Below are positions 1 through 9,590 of a stretch of 64,000 bases of DNA, piece by piece. The position numbers and the translations under genes were made by a program. How positions within the stretch are numbered: position 1 is the first letter of the stretch; each line of letters starts with the position of its first letter. Origin of the DNA: Acetivibrio saccincola. GTDB lineage: Bacteria; Bacillota; Clostridia; Acetivibrionales; Acetivibrionaceae. The notes below the pieces were generated by a model. That model saw only the letters and a program-made list of their open reading frames with translations, was not told where the DNA came from and searched no databases. The stretch spans positions 1,612,001 through 1,676,000 of the forward strand of contig NZ_CP025197.1 of NCBI RefSeq assembly GCF_002844395.1, read 5' to 3'.

Positions 1-148
1 TCACTAAAAGTCTTTAGAGAGGATTTTTAAATGTCTAGATTTTTACGTAAAGCTTTTTTTGTAAAGCGGCTTTTAAATAAAAGAGACTTTTAAATAAAGC
101 AGGTTTTTTAGGTGAATGTGGATTTTAAAAGAAAGTGAGGTGTTATAC

Positions 149-1204
149 ATGGACAAGTTTTACAGGATAATTGATGCAAATATAAACAGGGCGTCAGAAG
201 GTGTAAGGGTTTTAGAAGATTTGGCGAGGTTTTATTTAGAGGATAAGGATTTAAGCAAGAAGCTAAAAGAAATAAGGCATGGCATAAGAAAAGAGGTTAT
301 GGTTTTTTTGCCGTCGCTTTTAAATGCCAGGGATTCTTTAGGGGATGTGGGTGCATGGGTATCTAAAGAACTTGAAATTGACAACAAAGCTTCCATAAGA
401 GAACTTGCGGTAGCTAATTTTAAAAGGCTGCAGGAAGCTTTAAGGACTGTGGAAGAAAATTTAAAGGTAATTGATAAATACAGGCTTTCAAAGATTTATG
501 AAAATTTTAGGTTTGATACATATGAGTTGGAAAAAATCTTCTTTAAAAAAATCCCCCCGCAAAAAAGAAGGCGTATTACTCTAAAAGGGCTTTACTGTAT
601 AACCGCCCATGAGTTTTCAAAGGGCAGGAGCAATATAGAAGTGGTAGAGAAGATGATAAAGGGAGGAGCCAAAATTCTTCAATACAGGGAAAAAGACAAA
701 AACTTTATTGATATGTATGAAGAATGTGTAAAGATAAGAAAACTTACACAGGAAGCTGGAGTAACTTTTATAGTAAATGACCATGTGGATTTGGCAATGA
801 TGGTTAATGCAGACGGGGTGCATTTAGGTCAGGATGATTACCCCATTGAGAAGGTAAGGGAGCTTGTGGGGGAGGATATGATTATAGGTCTTTCAACCCA
901 TTCCCCAAAGCAGGCACAGGATGCACTTAAAAAAGATGTGGACTACATAGGTGTGGGACCTATATATAGAACCTATACAAAAAAGGATGTATGCGACCCT
1001 GTTGGACTGGAGTACTTAGAATATGTCATTGGAAATATTAACATTCCATATGTGGCAATAGGGGGTATAAAAGAACACAATTTACATGAGGTGTTATCCA
1101 AAGGAGCTAAATGTGTCTCTATGGTGACAGAAATTACAGAGGCGGAAGATATTGAAGGAATAGTCAGGAGAGTTAATAAAAAAATTTTAGAGGGGGAAAT
1201 GTAA
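149..1204 (+). CDS. thiE: ThiD2-ThiE fusion: thiamine-phosphate synthase
   Basis: Couples HMP-PP with the thiazole phosphate to make thiamine phosphate. The N-terminal ~140 residues (starting [18 protein letters not shown]) match the ThiD2 domain, an alternative HMP-phosphate kinase known fused to ThiE. The C-terminal ~200 residues are ThiE: QYREKDK, the VNDHVDLA motif, HLGQDD and the [13 protein letters not shown] phosphate loop are all visible. The open frame runs up to an ATG at 116, but the ATG at 149 has a GAGGTG ribosome site about 7 bases upstream and begins at the conserved domain, so I use it. thiC follows after one base, so the two are co-transcribed. The upstream operon part lies outside the window; no TPP riboswitch is visible in the first 115 bases. 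Family assignment is firm; the kinase role of the N-domain is from family knowledge. Confidence 0.93.
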   Translation: MDKFYRIIDANINRASEGVRVLEDLARFYLEDKDLSKKLKEIRHGIRKEVMVFLPSLLNARDSLGDVGAWVSKELEIDNKASIRELAVANFKRLQEALRTVEENLKVIDKYRLSKIYENFRFDTYELEKIFFKKIPPQKRRRITLKGLYCITAHEFSKGRSNIEVVEKMIKGGAKILQYREKDKNFIDMYEECVKIRKLTQEAGVTFIVNDHVDLAMMVNADGVHLGQDDYPIEKVRELVGEDMIIGLSTHSPKQAQDALKKDVDYIGVGPIYRTYTKKDVCDPVGLEYLEYVIGNINIPYVAIGGIKEHNLHEVLSKGAKCVSMVTEITEAEDIEGIVRRVNKKILEGEM

Positions 1205-1205
1205 A

Positions 1206-2504
1206 ATGTATACAACACAAATGGATGCAGCGAAGAAAGGTATTATAACCAAGGAAATGGAAATTGTTGCAAAAAAAGAAGGAAAAACGCCTGAAGAAAT
1301 CAGAAGTCTTGTGGAAAAGGGAAGGGTAATAATACCTGCAAATAAAAACCATAAATCCCTTGACCCTGAAGGTATAGGGGAAGGACTTAGGACTAAAATA
1401 AATGTAAATTTAGGTATTTCAAAAGATTGCTGTAATTTTGAAATGGAGCTGGAAAAGGCTAAAAAGGCTGTGAGTTTAAAAGCTGAAGCAATTATGGACC
1501 TTAGCTCTTACGGAAAGACCCGGGAATTCCGAAGAAAGCTTGTGGAAACAATACCTTCTATGATTGGTACAGTTCCTGTTTATGATGCAGTGGGTTTTTA
1601 CGATAAAGATTTAAAGGAGATAACATCAAAGGAATTTTTGGACGTTGTAAGAAAACATGCCCAAGACGGGGTAGACTTTATGACGATACATGCAGGCATA
1701 AACAAGGAAACTGCTAAAAAGTTTAAACAAAACAAAAGACTTACCAATATTGTTTCAAGAGGAGGTTCATTAATTTTTGCATGGATGGAGCTTACAGGCA
1801 ATGAAAACCCTTTTTACCAGTACTATGACGAATTACTGGATATCTTGGCAGAATACGATGTTACAATAAGCCTTGGTGATGCATTAAGGCCGGGAAGTAT
1901 AAATGATGCTACAGACCCTTCCCAGGTGGCAGAACTTATTGTTTTAGGTGAACTTACCAAAAGGGCGTGGGAGAAAAATGTCCAGGTGATGATAGAAGGA
2001 CCGGGGCATATGGCTATAAATGAAATTGCAGCTAATGTGGTATTAGAAAAGAGGCTGTGTCATGGGGCGCCCTTCTACGTTTTAGGTCCTATTGTTACCG
2101 ATATAGCCCCAGGGTATGACCATATAACAAGTGCTATAGGCGGGGCGGTTGCCGCAGCAAACGGTGCAGACTTCTTGTGTTATGTTACGCCTGCTGAACA
2201 TTTGAGACTTCCTGATATTAATGATATGAAAGAAGGAATAATTGCTGCAAAAATAGCAGCCCATGCAGCAGACATTGCAAAAGGGGTTAAAGGTGCAAGG
2301 GAATGGGACTATAAAATGAGTGAAGCTAGACAAAAGTTAGACTGGGAGGGTATGTTTAAGCTTGCCATTGACGGTGAAAAGGCCAGAAAGTACAGGGAAA
2401 GTTCAATTCCCGAGGATAAAGATACCTGTACTATGTGCGGTAAAATGTGTGCTGTAAAAAATACCAACAAAGTTTTAAAAAGTGAAGAAGTAAGTATAAT
2501 TTAG
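1206..2504 (+). CDS. thiC: Phosphomethylpyrimidine synthase ThiC
   Basis: Radical-SAM enzyme converting aminoimidazole ribotide into HMP phosphate, the pyrimidine half of thiamine. The 432-residue protein is the compact bacterial form. It shows the family stretches [40 protein letters not shown] and [11 protein letters not shown], and ends with the unusual C-terminal cluster-binding cysteines in [12 protein letters not shown] (C-x2-C-x3-C here). It starts one base after the ThiD2-ThiE stop, with GAGGGGGAAATG providing the ribosome site inside the upstream gene's end. Nothing is truncated. Confidence 0.97.
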   Translation: MYTTQMDAAKKGIITKEMEIVAKKEGKTPEEIRSLVEKGRVIIPANKNHKSLDPEGIGEGLRTKINVNLGISKDCCNFEMELEKAKKAVSLKAEAIMDLSSYGKTREFRRKLVETIPSMIGTVPVYDAVGFYDKDLKEITSKEFLDVVRKHAQDGVDFMTIHAGINKETAKKFKQNKRLTNIVSRGGSLIFAWMELTGNENPFYQYYDELLDILAEYDVTISLGDALRPGSINDATDPSQVAELIVLGELTKRAWEKNVQVMIEGPGHMAINEIAANVVLEKRLCHGAPFYVLGPIVTDIAPGYDHITSAIGGAVAAANGADFLCYVTPAEHLRLPDINDMKEGIIAAKIAAHAADIAKGVKGAREWDYKMSEARQKLDWEGMFKLAIDGEKARKYRESSIPEDKDTCTMCGKMCAVKNTNKVLKSEEVSII

Positions 2505-2516
2505 AAAGAAAATAAA

Positions 2517-2544
2517 TAAAGGGGTGAAGGGGGGAAACCCCTTT
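2517..2544 (+). terminator. Possible hairpin terminator after thiC
   Basis: AAAGGGG and CCCCTTT arms flank a purine-rich loop 14 bases after the thiC stop. The T-run on the exit side is short, so termination strength is doubtful. A second small CTGCAG/CTGCAG hairpin follows at about 2557-2573. The rest of 2574-2727 is AT-rich and shows a TATAAT-like box near 2661 that could serve the next gene. Confidence 0.35.
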
Positions 2545-2727
2545 CCAACAAAAAACTGCAGTTATTGCTGCAGCGGATATTATAAATGTATAGAGGAAAA
2601 AGTACGTAAAAAGTTATTAGTATGATTATAGTATATTATACTGACGGGTAATTGTTAATTGTTATAATGACCAAAATTAAAAAGAAATATATCTTATTTT
2701 TGGTTATAGTGTTATAAGGGGTGTCGG

Positions 2728-3246
2728 ATGTATTCTTTAAATGTAAATAATAACGATATTTATTTTAAAAATGTACAATTAAATGAGCTTACTGAAATAT
2801 ATAAGTGGTACAACAATATAAAGGAATATGGTTTTGCCACAGGAGTTGAAAATCCTGTATCCTTTCAGGATATTTTGAAGGAGTATTATAAAGTGCTGTC
2901 ATCCCCGGAGGAGTTTTTTATAAGTTTATATAATATTTCAAATGAAATGGTGGGTGTTATAAAAGGCAACTTTATTGAAGAGAAAAAAATTGTGTGGATA
3001 AAGGTTTTTATAATTAAAACCGGATTTCAGAAAAAAGGCTATGGAAAAAAGGCGGTAGGGTTATTGAAGGATTATTTTATAAAAAAAAATAAAGCAAAAA
3101 GCATATATCTTACCGTCCATAAAGGAAATAGCGGGGCTTATGCTTTTTGGAAAAAACAAGGCTTTGAAGAGGTTGAAAATATAAAGAAGTATTTTAATTT
3201 AAAAGAAAAAAATTTTAGGTTATTAAGATTTAATTTGAAAAGATAA
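2728..3246 (+). CDS. GNAT-family N-acetyltransferase
   Basis: A 172-residue single-domain acetyltransferase. The acetyl-CoA binding signature is visible as GFQKKGYGKKAVGLL around residue 108-122 (Q-x2-G-x-G/A pattern), followed by a beta-bulge region and the late motif GAYAFWKKQGFEEV typical of GNAT proteins. The substrate cannot be read from the sequence. The gene is alone between the thiamine operon and the NlpC/P60 gene, with GGGGTG about 6 bases before the ATG. Two AATTAATT-type direct repeats follow the stop. Confidence 0.85.
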   Translation: MYSLNVNNNDIYFKNVQLNELTEIYKWYNNIKEYGFATGVENPVSFQDILKEYYKVLSSPEEFFISLYNISNEMVGVIKGNFIEEKKIVWIKVFIIKTGFQKKGYGKKAVGLLKDYFIKKNKAKSIYLTVHKGNSGAYAFWKKQGFEEVENIKKYFNLKEKNFRLLRFNLKR

Positions 3247-3346
3247 ATTTAAAATACAAATTAATTAAATACAAATTAATTAGGAAAGACAAAGGCTTTA
3301 ATAGTATATGGAAAGTACCGATAATTATTATATAGAGAAAATGTAT

Positions 3347-3375
3347 TTGACAAAGAAAAATCATAGGGTTATAAT
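3347..3375 (+). promoter_or_regulatory. Sigma-A type promoter for the NlpC/P60 gene
   Basis: TTGACA (3347-3352), a 17-base spacer, and TATAAT (3370-3375). This is a consensus housekeeping promoter. Transcription would start near 3382, leaving a leader of about 110 bases. Confidence 0.8.
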
Positions 3376-3381
3376 GAATTT

Positions 3382-3488
3382 TAATTGGGAGCTTTAGAAA
3401 GTTGTGCAAAAGAGCCTTACAAGGACATATCCCCTAAGCTTGGGCATGTGTTTTTGTAAGCCTTAAGTACAAAGGATTAGGAGGCTTT
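3382..3488 (+). promoter_or_regulatory. Structured 5' leader of unknown class
   Basis: The leader contains a nested stem: CTTACAA (from 3417) pairs with TTGTAAG (3454-3460), then ACAT pairs with ATGT, enclosing a CCC/GGG hairpin with AAGCTT in its loop. GGAGCTTT near 3390 can pair with AAAGAGCC near 3410. AGGAGG at 3479-3484 follows. I could not match it to the ydaO (c-di-AMP), M-box, purine, THF or T-box consensus from memory. It may be a riboswitch, a protein-binding leader or an attenuator. Confidence 0.45.
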
Positions 3489-3492
3489 ATTG

Positions 3493-4491
3493 ATGTTAAA
3501 GTTTAAAAGTGTGTTTTTGTACGTAACCTCTCTCGTCTGTCTGATGTCTACGTGGACAACCCTGTCACACGCTCAGAATCAAACCAAAGAATCACAAGTG
3601 ATTACCACTGCAAATGTCTTTAAAAAAGAACAACCTGACGACAATTTGATTAAATTTTTAAATAAAAACTCAATTGGCTTACCAACAAATTTTAAGGAAT
3701 TATATAAAGCAGCATATAGCAATATGATTGCAAAGGCAGTTTTAGAAAAAAGAGAATCTGAAGTAGTTGTAGCTGAAGAGAACACAGAAAGTGCAGCAAA
3801 AGGGAACACTGAAAATACAGGAAACACAGCCGGGACTGAAAAACAAACAGGGGTGGTTACCGCTTCTGCATTAAATGTAAGGGCAGGTGCGGGAACAGGT
3901 TTTAACAAAATAGATGTTTTAGACAGAAATGAAACGGTAACAATAATAGGACAGGATAATGGCTGGTACAATATCATCACATCTTCAGGTACAAAAGGCT
4001 GGGTATACAGTTCTTATGTTTCCGTTCCTTCGCATCAGCAAACCTACCAGCAAAATATTGCAACCAGGGAAGGGAATTCTTCTTCAAATCAAGGGGAAAA
4101 GGATATTCTAAAACTCAGGACTCAAATAATAGAAGAAGCTAAAAAGTATTTAGGAGTACCATATGTATATGGTGGAAGCAGCCCAAGCGGGTTTGACTGT
4201 TCCGGTCTTGTATGGTATGTATTTAAAAATCACGGCATTAGTTTAAACAGGGTGGCTGCAGACCAGGCAAAGCAGGGTACATGGGTGGCAAAGGAAAACC
4301 TTGTTCCCGGGGATTTGGTGTTTTTTGATACCAGGGGTACCAGCAGCTATATAAACCATGTTGGAATTTATATAGGTGACGGGATGTTTATCCATGCATC
4401 TTCCGGAAGCAGTGCAAGACGCGTTATAATAAGTGACTTAACCACTGGGTTTTATCAAAGAACGTATATGACTGCCAGAAATGTTTTTTAA
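3493..4491 (+). CDS. Secreted SH3-NlpC/P60 peptidoglycan hydrolase
   Basis: Cell-wall endopeptidase that cleaves peptide stems. An N-terminal signal peptide (KFKSVFLYVTSLVCLMSTW, ending near residue 28 at SHA) is followed by a low-complexity linker, one bacterial SH3 domain (about 120-175, ALNVRAGAGTGFNKI... GWVYSSYV), and a C-terminal NlpC/P60 domain (about 213-333). The catalytic cysteine is in PSGFDCSGLVWY (about 236) and histidines in INHVGIYIG and FIHASSG. The frame also has a TTG at 3490, but ATG 3493 is 8 bases from AGGAGG. It is monocistronic, with a consensus promoter and an unassigned structured leader, so its expression is probably controlled at the RNA level. Confidence 0.93.
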   Translation: MLKFKSVFLYVTSLVCLMSTWTTLSHAQNQTKESQVITTANVFKKEQPDDNLIKFLNKNSIGLPTNFKELYKAAYSNMIAKAVLEKRESEVVVAEENTESAAKGNTENTGNTAGTEKQTGVVTASALNVRAGAGTGFNKIDVLDRNETVTIIGQDNGWYNIITSSGTKGWVYSSYVSVPSHQQTYQQNIATREGNSSSNQGEKDILKLRTQIIEEAKKYLGVPYVYGGSSPSGFDCSGLVWYVFKNHGISLNRVAADQAKQGTWVAKENLVPGDLVFFDTRGTSSYINHVGIYIGDGMFIHASSGSSARRVIISDLTTGFYQRTYMTARNVF

Positions 4492-4505
4492 AAAATAGTA
4501 AAGCT

Positions 4506-4542
4506 TTCAGGTGGGGAAAAATCAGGATTTTCCTCACCTGAA
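4506..4542 (+). terminator. Strong hairpin after the NlpC/P60 gene
   Basis: TTCAGGTGGGGAAAA pairs with TTTTCCTCACCTGAA almost perfectly over a short loop. It lacks a real T-run afterwards (TATATAAATTTC), so it may act as an imperfect terminator or RNA 3' stabiliser. Confidence 0.55.
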
Positions 4543-4625
4543 TATATAAATTTCAATATTAAGGCTTTAATATAGAACTAAAATTGGGTTTTAATTCAAA
4601 ATTAAACATTTAGTGTGAGGTGTTT

Positions 4626-6968
4626 ATGAAAAGACCTCTTACTCTTTTTTCCTTGGCACTTATATTTGGCATAACGATATCATATCTTACAAAATCATAT
4701 CTTTTCATATTTTTTTCATCCCTTACAATTTTATTAATTTTATTTGCTATATTTGCAAATGAAAAAAGAGAAAATTTTATTATAGTTGGAACAGCCTTAT
4801 TTTATTTTATAGGCGGGTTTAATTTTCTATACGGCTATAACAGCAACATTAATAAATATATTGAATTTGACCAGGAATATGTAACCATAAAAGGTTATGT
4901 TATTTCTGATCCTGAAATTAAAGAAAACAGGGTTTACTATGTAATAAGTACAGAAGAAATAATTTTAAAAGGTGATATAAGAAAAATCAATGGCAGGATA
5001 AGGCTTTCTACATTAAATGATACTGATTTTATTCCGTATGGAAAGGAAGTAAAAATATATGGCCGTCTAAACATTCCAAAAGGAAAAACAAATCCCGGTG
5101 CATTTGACTATAGAAATTATTTAATTCAGTCTAAAATATCAGCGGTGGTATTTGCCAAAGGGGAAAATATAAAGGTTAAAGATGGGTATAAGGGGAATTT
5201 TGCAGTTAAATACGGGCTGGCTTTAAGGGACAGGATAATGGAGGTTATAAATAAAAGCCTGCCGCCTTCCCAGGCCTCACTTCTAAATGCAATTTTATTA
5301 GGCTATAAAAGCGGCTTGGGGGAAAATATAGAAAAAATGTTCAGAGGTGCAGGGCTGGCACATGTTATTGTGGTTTCAGGAATGCATGTAGGGTATATTC
5401 TCTTGGGATTTATAGTGTTTTTTAGAAAGCTGGGGGTAAAAAGACCTTTTGCAAATATAATAACAATATTGGCTTTGTGGGGGTATGCACTGATAACAGG
5501 ATTTGGTCCTTCTGTCTTGCGTGCTGTTATTATGGCTTCAATGGTTTTGGCAGGGGAGATAATAAAAAGGGAACCTGATGTAATAAACAGCATTTCATTT
5601 TCTGCTTTTTTAATTCTTTTATTTAATCCTGCCCTTCTTTTTAATGTGGGGTTTCAATTATCTTTTATTTCCACAATTTCAATAATATTGTTTTATAAAA
5701 ATTTAAAAGAACTTCTAAGTATGAGAATGCTTCCACAATACCTTACTGATGTTGCTTCCCTTACCCTGTCTGCCCAATTAGGGGTGCTGCCTGTCACTGC
5801 ATTTTATTTTAATGAAATATCTTTGGTGGGGGTTGTTTCTAATGTACTGGTTGCACCTGTAATTGGCATTATCACAATTTTAGGTCTTGTTATGGCTGTT
5901 TTGGGTCAGATACATATATTATTATCCCAATTGACCGGGCTTTGCAATAACACTCTTCTTAGTTTTGTGCTTTTTGTTTCTGATAAAACTTCCGATCTTC
6001 CCTTTGCAGCTGTAAGGGTTATAACTCCTTCTATATTGTTTGTAGTGATTTACTATATTTTTATACTATATTTTTTCTGGTACAAACCAAAGCACAAAGT
6101 AAAGCTGCTACCAAAGCAAAATATTATAATTTGGGTAAGTTTACTTTTTATAGTTTTAATAAAATTATTTATTCCAAAAGGTTTGGAAGTTGTTTTTTTG
6201 GATGTGGGGCAGGGGGATTGTGCATTTATAAGAACCCAGGAGGGGAAAACCATGTTAATTGACGGGGGAGGCTATATAAACAGGGACGATGATTCCAATA
6301 CAGGGGACGACATAGTTATACCATTTCTTCTGGACTATGGTATTACAAAAATAGATGTTGTTGCTGTAACCCATGGACATGCTGACCATGCCCAAGGTTT
6401 AAAACCGGTTCTTGAAAGCTTTAAAGTTTCAAACTTTATAATTCCTGATGTGCCGGTGTTAGATGGGCTTGAAGAACTTTTAAGGGTAGCGGGGGAAGTA
6501 GGCATCAATGTTGAAAGGTGCAAAAAAGGTGATATAATTTATCTGGATAAAAAAACTTATTTTGAGGTTTTGCATCCTAAAGGTGGTTTTTATATTTATG
6601 AATCGCCTTTAAATAATAACTCCTTAGTGTTAAAATTGTATTATGAAGATGTTAGCATATTATTTACAGGGGATATTGAAAAAGAAGCAGAGATGATGCT
6701 TTTAGATGATGAAGCGCCGATTGGTGCAGATATATTAAAGGTTGCCCACCACGGTGCTGCAACTTCCACAACATTGGAATTTTTACAAAGGGTAAATCCA
6801 TCAGTTGCTGTTATAAGTGTAGGAAGGAATAATTTCGGACATCCTTCAAATGAGGTTTTAGAGCTTTTAGAAAAAGAAGGCGTCCTTGTTTTGAGGACTG
6901 ACATGGACGGCGCTGTTATAGTAAAATCAAAGGGTAAAAAATCAAAAATATCAAATTACAGGCAATAA
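4626..6968 (+). CDS. comEC: ComEC/Rec2 DNA uptake channel
   Basis: Membrane protein that carries single-stranded DNA across the membrane during natural transformation. The 780-residue protein has the full family layout: N-terminal DUF4131 region with membrane segments and an OB-like domain (to about 180), the ComEC multi-pass core (about 200-490, with HVIVVSGMHVGYIL), and a C-terminal metallo-beta-lactamase-like domain (about 515-770) carrying THGHADHAQG and the later AHHGAATSTT and FGHPSNEV. GTG at 4620 lies inside the ribosome site GTGAGGTG, so ATG 4626 is preferred. The next gene, holA, is the usual clostridial neighbour. Whether the organism is transformable cannot be told. Confidence 0.95.
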   Translation: MKRPLTLFSLALIFGITISYLTKSYLFIFFSSLTILLILFAIFANEKRENFIIVGTALFYFIGGFNFLYGYNSNINKYIEFDQEYVTIKGYVISDPEIKENRVYYVISTEEIILKGDIRKINGRIRLSTLNDTDFIPYGKEVKIYGRLNIPKGKTNPGAFDYRNYLIQSKISAVVFAKGENIKVKDGYKGNFAVKYGLALRDRIMEVINKSLPPSQASLLNAILLGYKSGLGENIEKMFRGAGLAHVIVVSGMHVGYILLGFIVFFRKLGVKRPFANIITILALWGYALITGFGPSVLRAVIMASMVLAGEIIKREPDVINSISFSAFLILLFNPALLFNVGFQLSFISTISIILFYKNLKELLSMRMLPQYLTDVASLTLSAQLGVLPVTAFYFNEISLVGVVSNVLVAPVIGIITILGLVMAVLGQIHILLSQLTGLCNNTLLSFVLFVSDKTSDLPFAAVRVITPSILFVVIYYIFILYFFWYKPKHKVKLLPKQNIIIWVSLLFIVLIKLFIPKGLEVVFLDVGQGDCAFIRTQEGKTMLIDGGGYINRDDDSNTGDDIVIPFLLDYGITKIDVVAVTHGHADHAQGLKPVLESFKVSNFIIPDVPVLDGLEELLRVAGEVGINVERCKKGDIIYLDKKTYFEVLHPKGGFYIYESPLNNNSLVLKLYYEDVSILFTGDIEKEAEMMLLDDEAPIGADILKVAHHGAATSTTLEFLQRVNPSVAVISVGRNNFGHPSNEVLELLEKEGVLVLRTDMDGAVIVKSKGKKSKISNYRQ

Positions 6969-7011
6969 TACTTGTAAAGACAATAAAAATAAAGGCAGGT
7001 ATGTTTTTTAT

Positions 7012-8019
7012 ATGAGTATTAAAATACTAAAAGAGGATTTAAAAAATAACAGTTTAAAAAATATTTATGTTTTTTATGGGGAAGAGGAATATTTAAAAAA
7101 ATATTATATAGACAAAATTGAAGAAACTATCTTAGATGATAATTTCAAAAGTCTCAATAAAATAGTATTAGATGGAAAAGTAGAGGATGAAAAAATCATT
7201 GAAGCCTGTGAAACCATGCCTTTTTTTTCAGAGAGAAAGCTTGTTGTGGTAAAAAATTCAGATAGGTTTAACAGTAAAGGCAGTGCAAAATCTAAAAAAA
7301 ATGAAGAAGAATTTATAAAGTATGTAGAAAACATACCCAAATATATTTGTCTGGTATTTTATGAAGATACCATTGACAAAAGGCTTAAAATTGTTAAAGG
7401 TATTAAAAATAACGGTCTTTTAGTTGAATTTCAGTATTTAAAGCAGCCAGAACTTGTTAAATGGGTTATAAAAACATTTAAATCATATAAAAAGATAATT
7501 GATGTAAATGCTGCCTCTTATTTAGTCAGTATAAGTGAACCGGGGATGACTGAAATATTAAATGAAATTGAAAAGCTGGTATCTTTTCTGGGAGAAAGGG
7601 AAAAGGTTGAAATAGACGATATAAATAAAGTTTGTACAAAGTCAGTTAAAAGCAGGGTATTTGATTTGGTGGATGCAGTTGCTGAAAAAAGAATAAGTGT
7701 AGCTTTAAAACTTTTAAATGACATGATAATATTAAAAGAGCCTTTACCTAAAATACTTTTGTTAATTGCAAGGCAGTTAAGGCTTATACTCCAGATGAAG
7801 GTTTTGTGTAATGAAGGTTTGGGCAAAAATGAAGCATGTGCTAAGCTGAATATAACACCTTATGTGGGGAGCAAAGTATATAACCAGGCTAAAAATTTTT
7901 CTGTTGAAAAGATTAAAGATGTCATAAAAGAGGCAATGGAGCTTGATTTAGCAATAAAGACAGGCAGGATAAATGACAGGATTGCAGCAGAAATCCTCAT
8001 CTATAAACTGGCAGAGTAA
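7012..8019 (+). CDS. holA: DNA polymerase III delta subunit
   Basis: Clamp-loader subunit that opens the beta sliding clamp. The 335-residue protein starts with the family opening KNIYVFYGEEEYLKKYY and continues with the delta AAA+-like fold (LVVVKNSDRF, FYEDTIDKR), then the C-terminal collar domain (PLPKILLLIARQLRLILQMK). It follows comEC by 43 bases, the same order seen in Bacillus (comEC-holA), and converges on rpsT through a shared terminator. Confidence 0.94.
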   Translation: MSIKILKEDLKNNSLKNIYVFYGEEEYLKKYYIDKIEETILDDNFKSLNKIVLDGKVEDEKIIEACETMPFFSERKLVVVKNSDRFNSKGSAKSKKNEEEFIKYVENIPKYICLVFYEDTIDKRLKIVKGIKNNGLLVEFQYLKQPELVKWVIKTFKSYKKIIDVNAASYLVSISEPGMTEILNEIEKLVSFLGEREKVEIDDINKVCTKSVKSRVFDLVDAVAEKRISVALKLLNDMIILKEPLPKILLLIARQLRLILQMKVLCNEGLGKNEACAKLNITPYVGSKVYNQAKNFSVEKIKDVIKEAMELDLAIKTGRINDRIAAEILIYKLAE

Positions 8020-8040
8020 ATTAAGATAAAAAAGATAAAA

Positions 8041-8068
8041 AAAAAACGTACTTATGTACGTCTTTTTT
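8041..8068. terminator. Bidirectional terminator between holA and rpsT
   Basis: ACGTAC / GTACGT six-base-pair stem with a TTAT loop, A-rich on the left and T-rich on the right. It can terminate holA on the plus strand and rpsT on the minus strand. Confidence 0.8.
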
Positions 8069-8069
8069 C

Positions 8070-8330
8070 TTATTTAGAGGCATTTAAAGCCTTTGCAAGC
8101 TTAGACTTCATTCTCGCAGCAGTGTTTTTATGAAGTATGTTTTTAGCCACTGACCTGTCTATAACTTTTACAGCGTTCCTGAAAGCCTCTTGAGCATTTG
8201 AATCTTTATTAGCGATAGCTTCCCTGGATTTTTTCAATGTTGTTTTTAAAACTGATCTTCTAATATTGTTTCTAAGTGTTTTACGTTTTGTTGAACGCAC
8301 TCTTTTCATGGCTGATCTTACATTTGGCAT
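8070..8330 (-). CDS. rpsT: 30S ribosomal protein S20
   Basis: Small basic protein of the 30S subunit that binds 16S rRNA. 86 residues from MPNVRSAMKRVRSTKRKT, ending with MKSKLAKALNASK. A longer frame exists, but the ATG at 8330 lies 6 bases after AGGAGGTG and gives the normal family length. Convergent to holA and divergent from gpr, the usual holA-rpsT-gpr arrangement in endospore formers. Confidence 0.97.
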   Translation of the reverse strand: MPNVRSAMKRVRSTKRKTLRNNIRRSVLKTTLKKSREAIANKDSNAQEAFRNAVKVIDRSVAKNILHKNTAARMKSKLAKALNASK

Positions 8331-8432
8331 CCCTTTCACCTCCTGCGAGTTAATTAACAAAATGTATTTTATCATGAATAGAATTAAATTGCAAGGGAAT
8401 TTGTTTATTTTTCTTTAGTTGATTTAAACAAG

Positions 8433-8462
8433 GTATTTTTTCTAGATTATATGGAAAAATAA
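8433..8462 (+). promoter_or_regulatory. Candidate forespore (sigma-F/G) promoter for gpr
   Basis: GTATT (8433-8437), 15 bases, then GGAAAAATAA (8453-8462). This resembles the GYWTA-N15-GGNRANA pattern of sigma-F/sigma-G promoters, with the last -35 base off. It fits the known forespore expression of gpr. Pattern match only. Confidence 0.4.
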
Positions 8463-8554
8463 TAGTTGATTATAGCACTTTTTTTATAAAAAAATTTATA
8501 GCTTACAGACAAATATTGGGAATTTACAAGTTATTTAAGGAAGGAGAGTTTTTT

Positions 8555-9541
8555 TTGAGCAGGGATGTAAGAACTGATTTGGTTTTAGAGGCACATGAGC
8601 TGATAAAGGAAAATGAATTTAGTGAAAGAAGGGACCCGCCGGGGGTGGAAGTGGAAACCAGCGGGGACGAAGAAATAAGGATAACAAGGGTTAAGGTTGT
8701 ATCCCCTGAAGGGGAAAAAGCGATAGGCAAGCCAATGGGCAATTATATTACACTGGAAGTTCCGAGGCTAAAAGAAAATGACCAGACCTTATATGAAAAT
8801 ACATGTAAAGCCTTGGCAAAGGAATTTGAAAGAATATTAAATTTAGATGAAAAATCCACAGTATTGGTGGTTGGACTGGGAAATTGGAATGTTACCCCTG
8901 ATGCTTTAGGTCCAAAAACATTATCACAACTTATGGTTACAAGGCATCTTTTGGAATATGTCCCTAAAGAAGTTGATGAAGGTGTAAGACCTGTATGTGC
9001 AATTGCACCGGGAGTATTGGGAATTACAGGTATTGAGACAGGTGAAATTATAAGGGGGATAGTAGATAAGATAAAGCCTGATGTGGTTATAGCAATTGAT
9101 GCACTTGCTTCAAGGCGTATGGAACGTGTTAATACCACCATTCAGATAGCAGATACAGGTATTTCCCCAGGGTCAGGAGTGGGTAACAAACGGATGGCGC
9201 TTTCTAAAGAGACTTTAGGAGTGCCTGTTATAGCGGTGGGAGTTCCTACCGTTGTTGATGCGGCAACAATGGCCAATGACACAATTGATAAAGTAATAGA
9301 CAGCCTTATAAATGAAGCTAAAGAAGAAAAGGATTTTTATAATATGTTAAAGAATATAGACAGAGGGGAAAAGTACCAGTTGATACAGGAAGTCTTACAG
9401 CCCTATGTGGGAAACCTTATTGTAACACCTAAAGAAATTGACGATGTTGTTGACAGAATTGCAAAAGTAATAGCAAACGGATTAAATATTGCACTTCATC
9501 AGGGCATAACTTTAAATGATGTAAACAGGTACCTGCAGTAA
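8555..9541 (+). CDS. gpr: Germination protease GPR
   Basis: Atypical aspartic-like protease that degrades small acid-soluble spore proteins at germination. It is made as a zymogen in the forespore. The opening DVRTDLVLEAHEL matches the processing region of the family, and VVGLGNWNVTPDALGP, CAIAPGVLGITGIET and VIAIDALASRRMERVNTTIQI are GPR signatures. The open frame reaches back to an ATG at 8516 without a ribosome site; TTG 8555 sits 6 bases after AAGGAGAG and is the likely start, giving 328 residues. In many Clostridia gpr is followed by spoIIP; here a tandem repeat and an insertion sequence come next. Confidence 0.94.
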   Translation: MSRDVRTDLVLEAHELIKENEFSERRDPPGVEVETSGDEEIRITRVKVVSPEGEKAIGKPMGNYITLEVPRLKENDQTLYENTCKALAKEFERILNLDEKSTVLVVGLGNWNVTPDALGPKTLSQLMVTRHLLEYVPKEVDEGVRPVCAIAPGVLGITGIETGEIIRGIVDKIKPDVVIAIDALASRRMERVNTTIQIADTGISPGSGVGNKRMALSKETLGVPVIAVGVPTVVDAATMANDTIDKVIDSLINEAKEEKDFYNMLKNIDRGEKYQLIQEVLQPYVGNLIVTPKEIDDVVDRIAKVIANGLNIALHQGITLNDVNRYLQ

Positions 9542-9590
9542 ATGTTTTTAATTAAAAAGCCAGCCGGGGAAATCTAAGACAAAGGGCGTA

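Noticed and set aside
1-148. TPP riboswitch before the ThiD2-ThiE gene
   Set aside because: The conserved CUGAGA and ACCUGAUCUGG-like segments are absent; the operon probably begins before the window.
3382-3488. ydaO c-di-AMP riboswitch before the NlpC/P60 gene
   Set aside because: Expected by context, but its conserved segments could not be found; kept as an unassigned leader instead.
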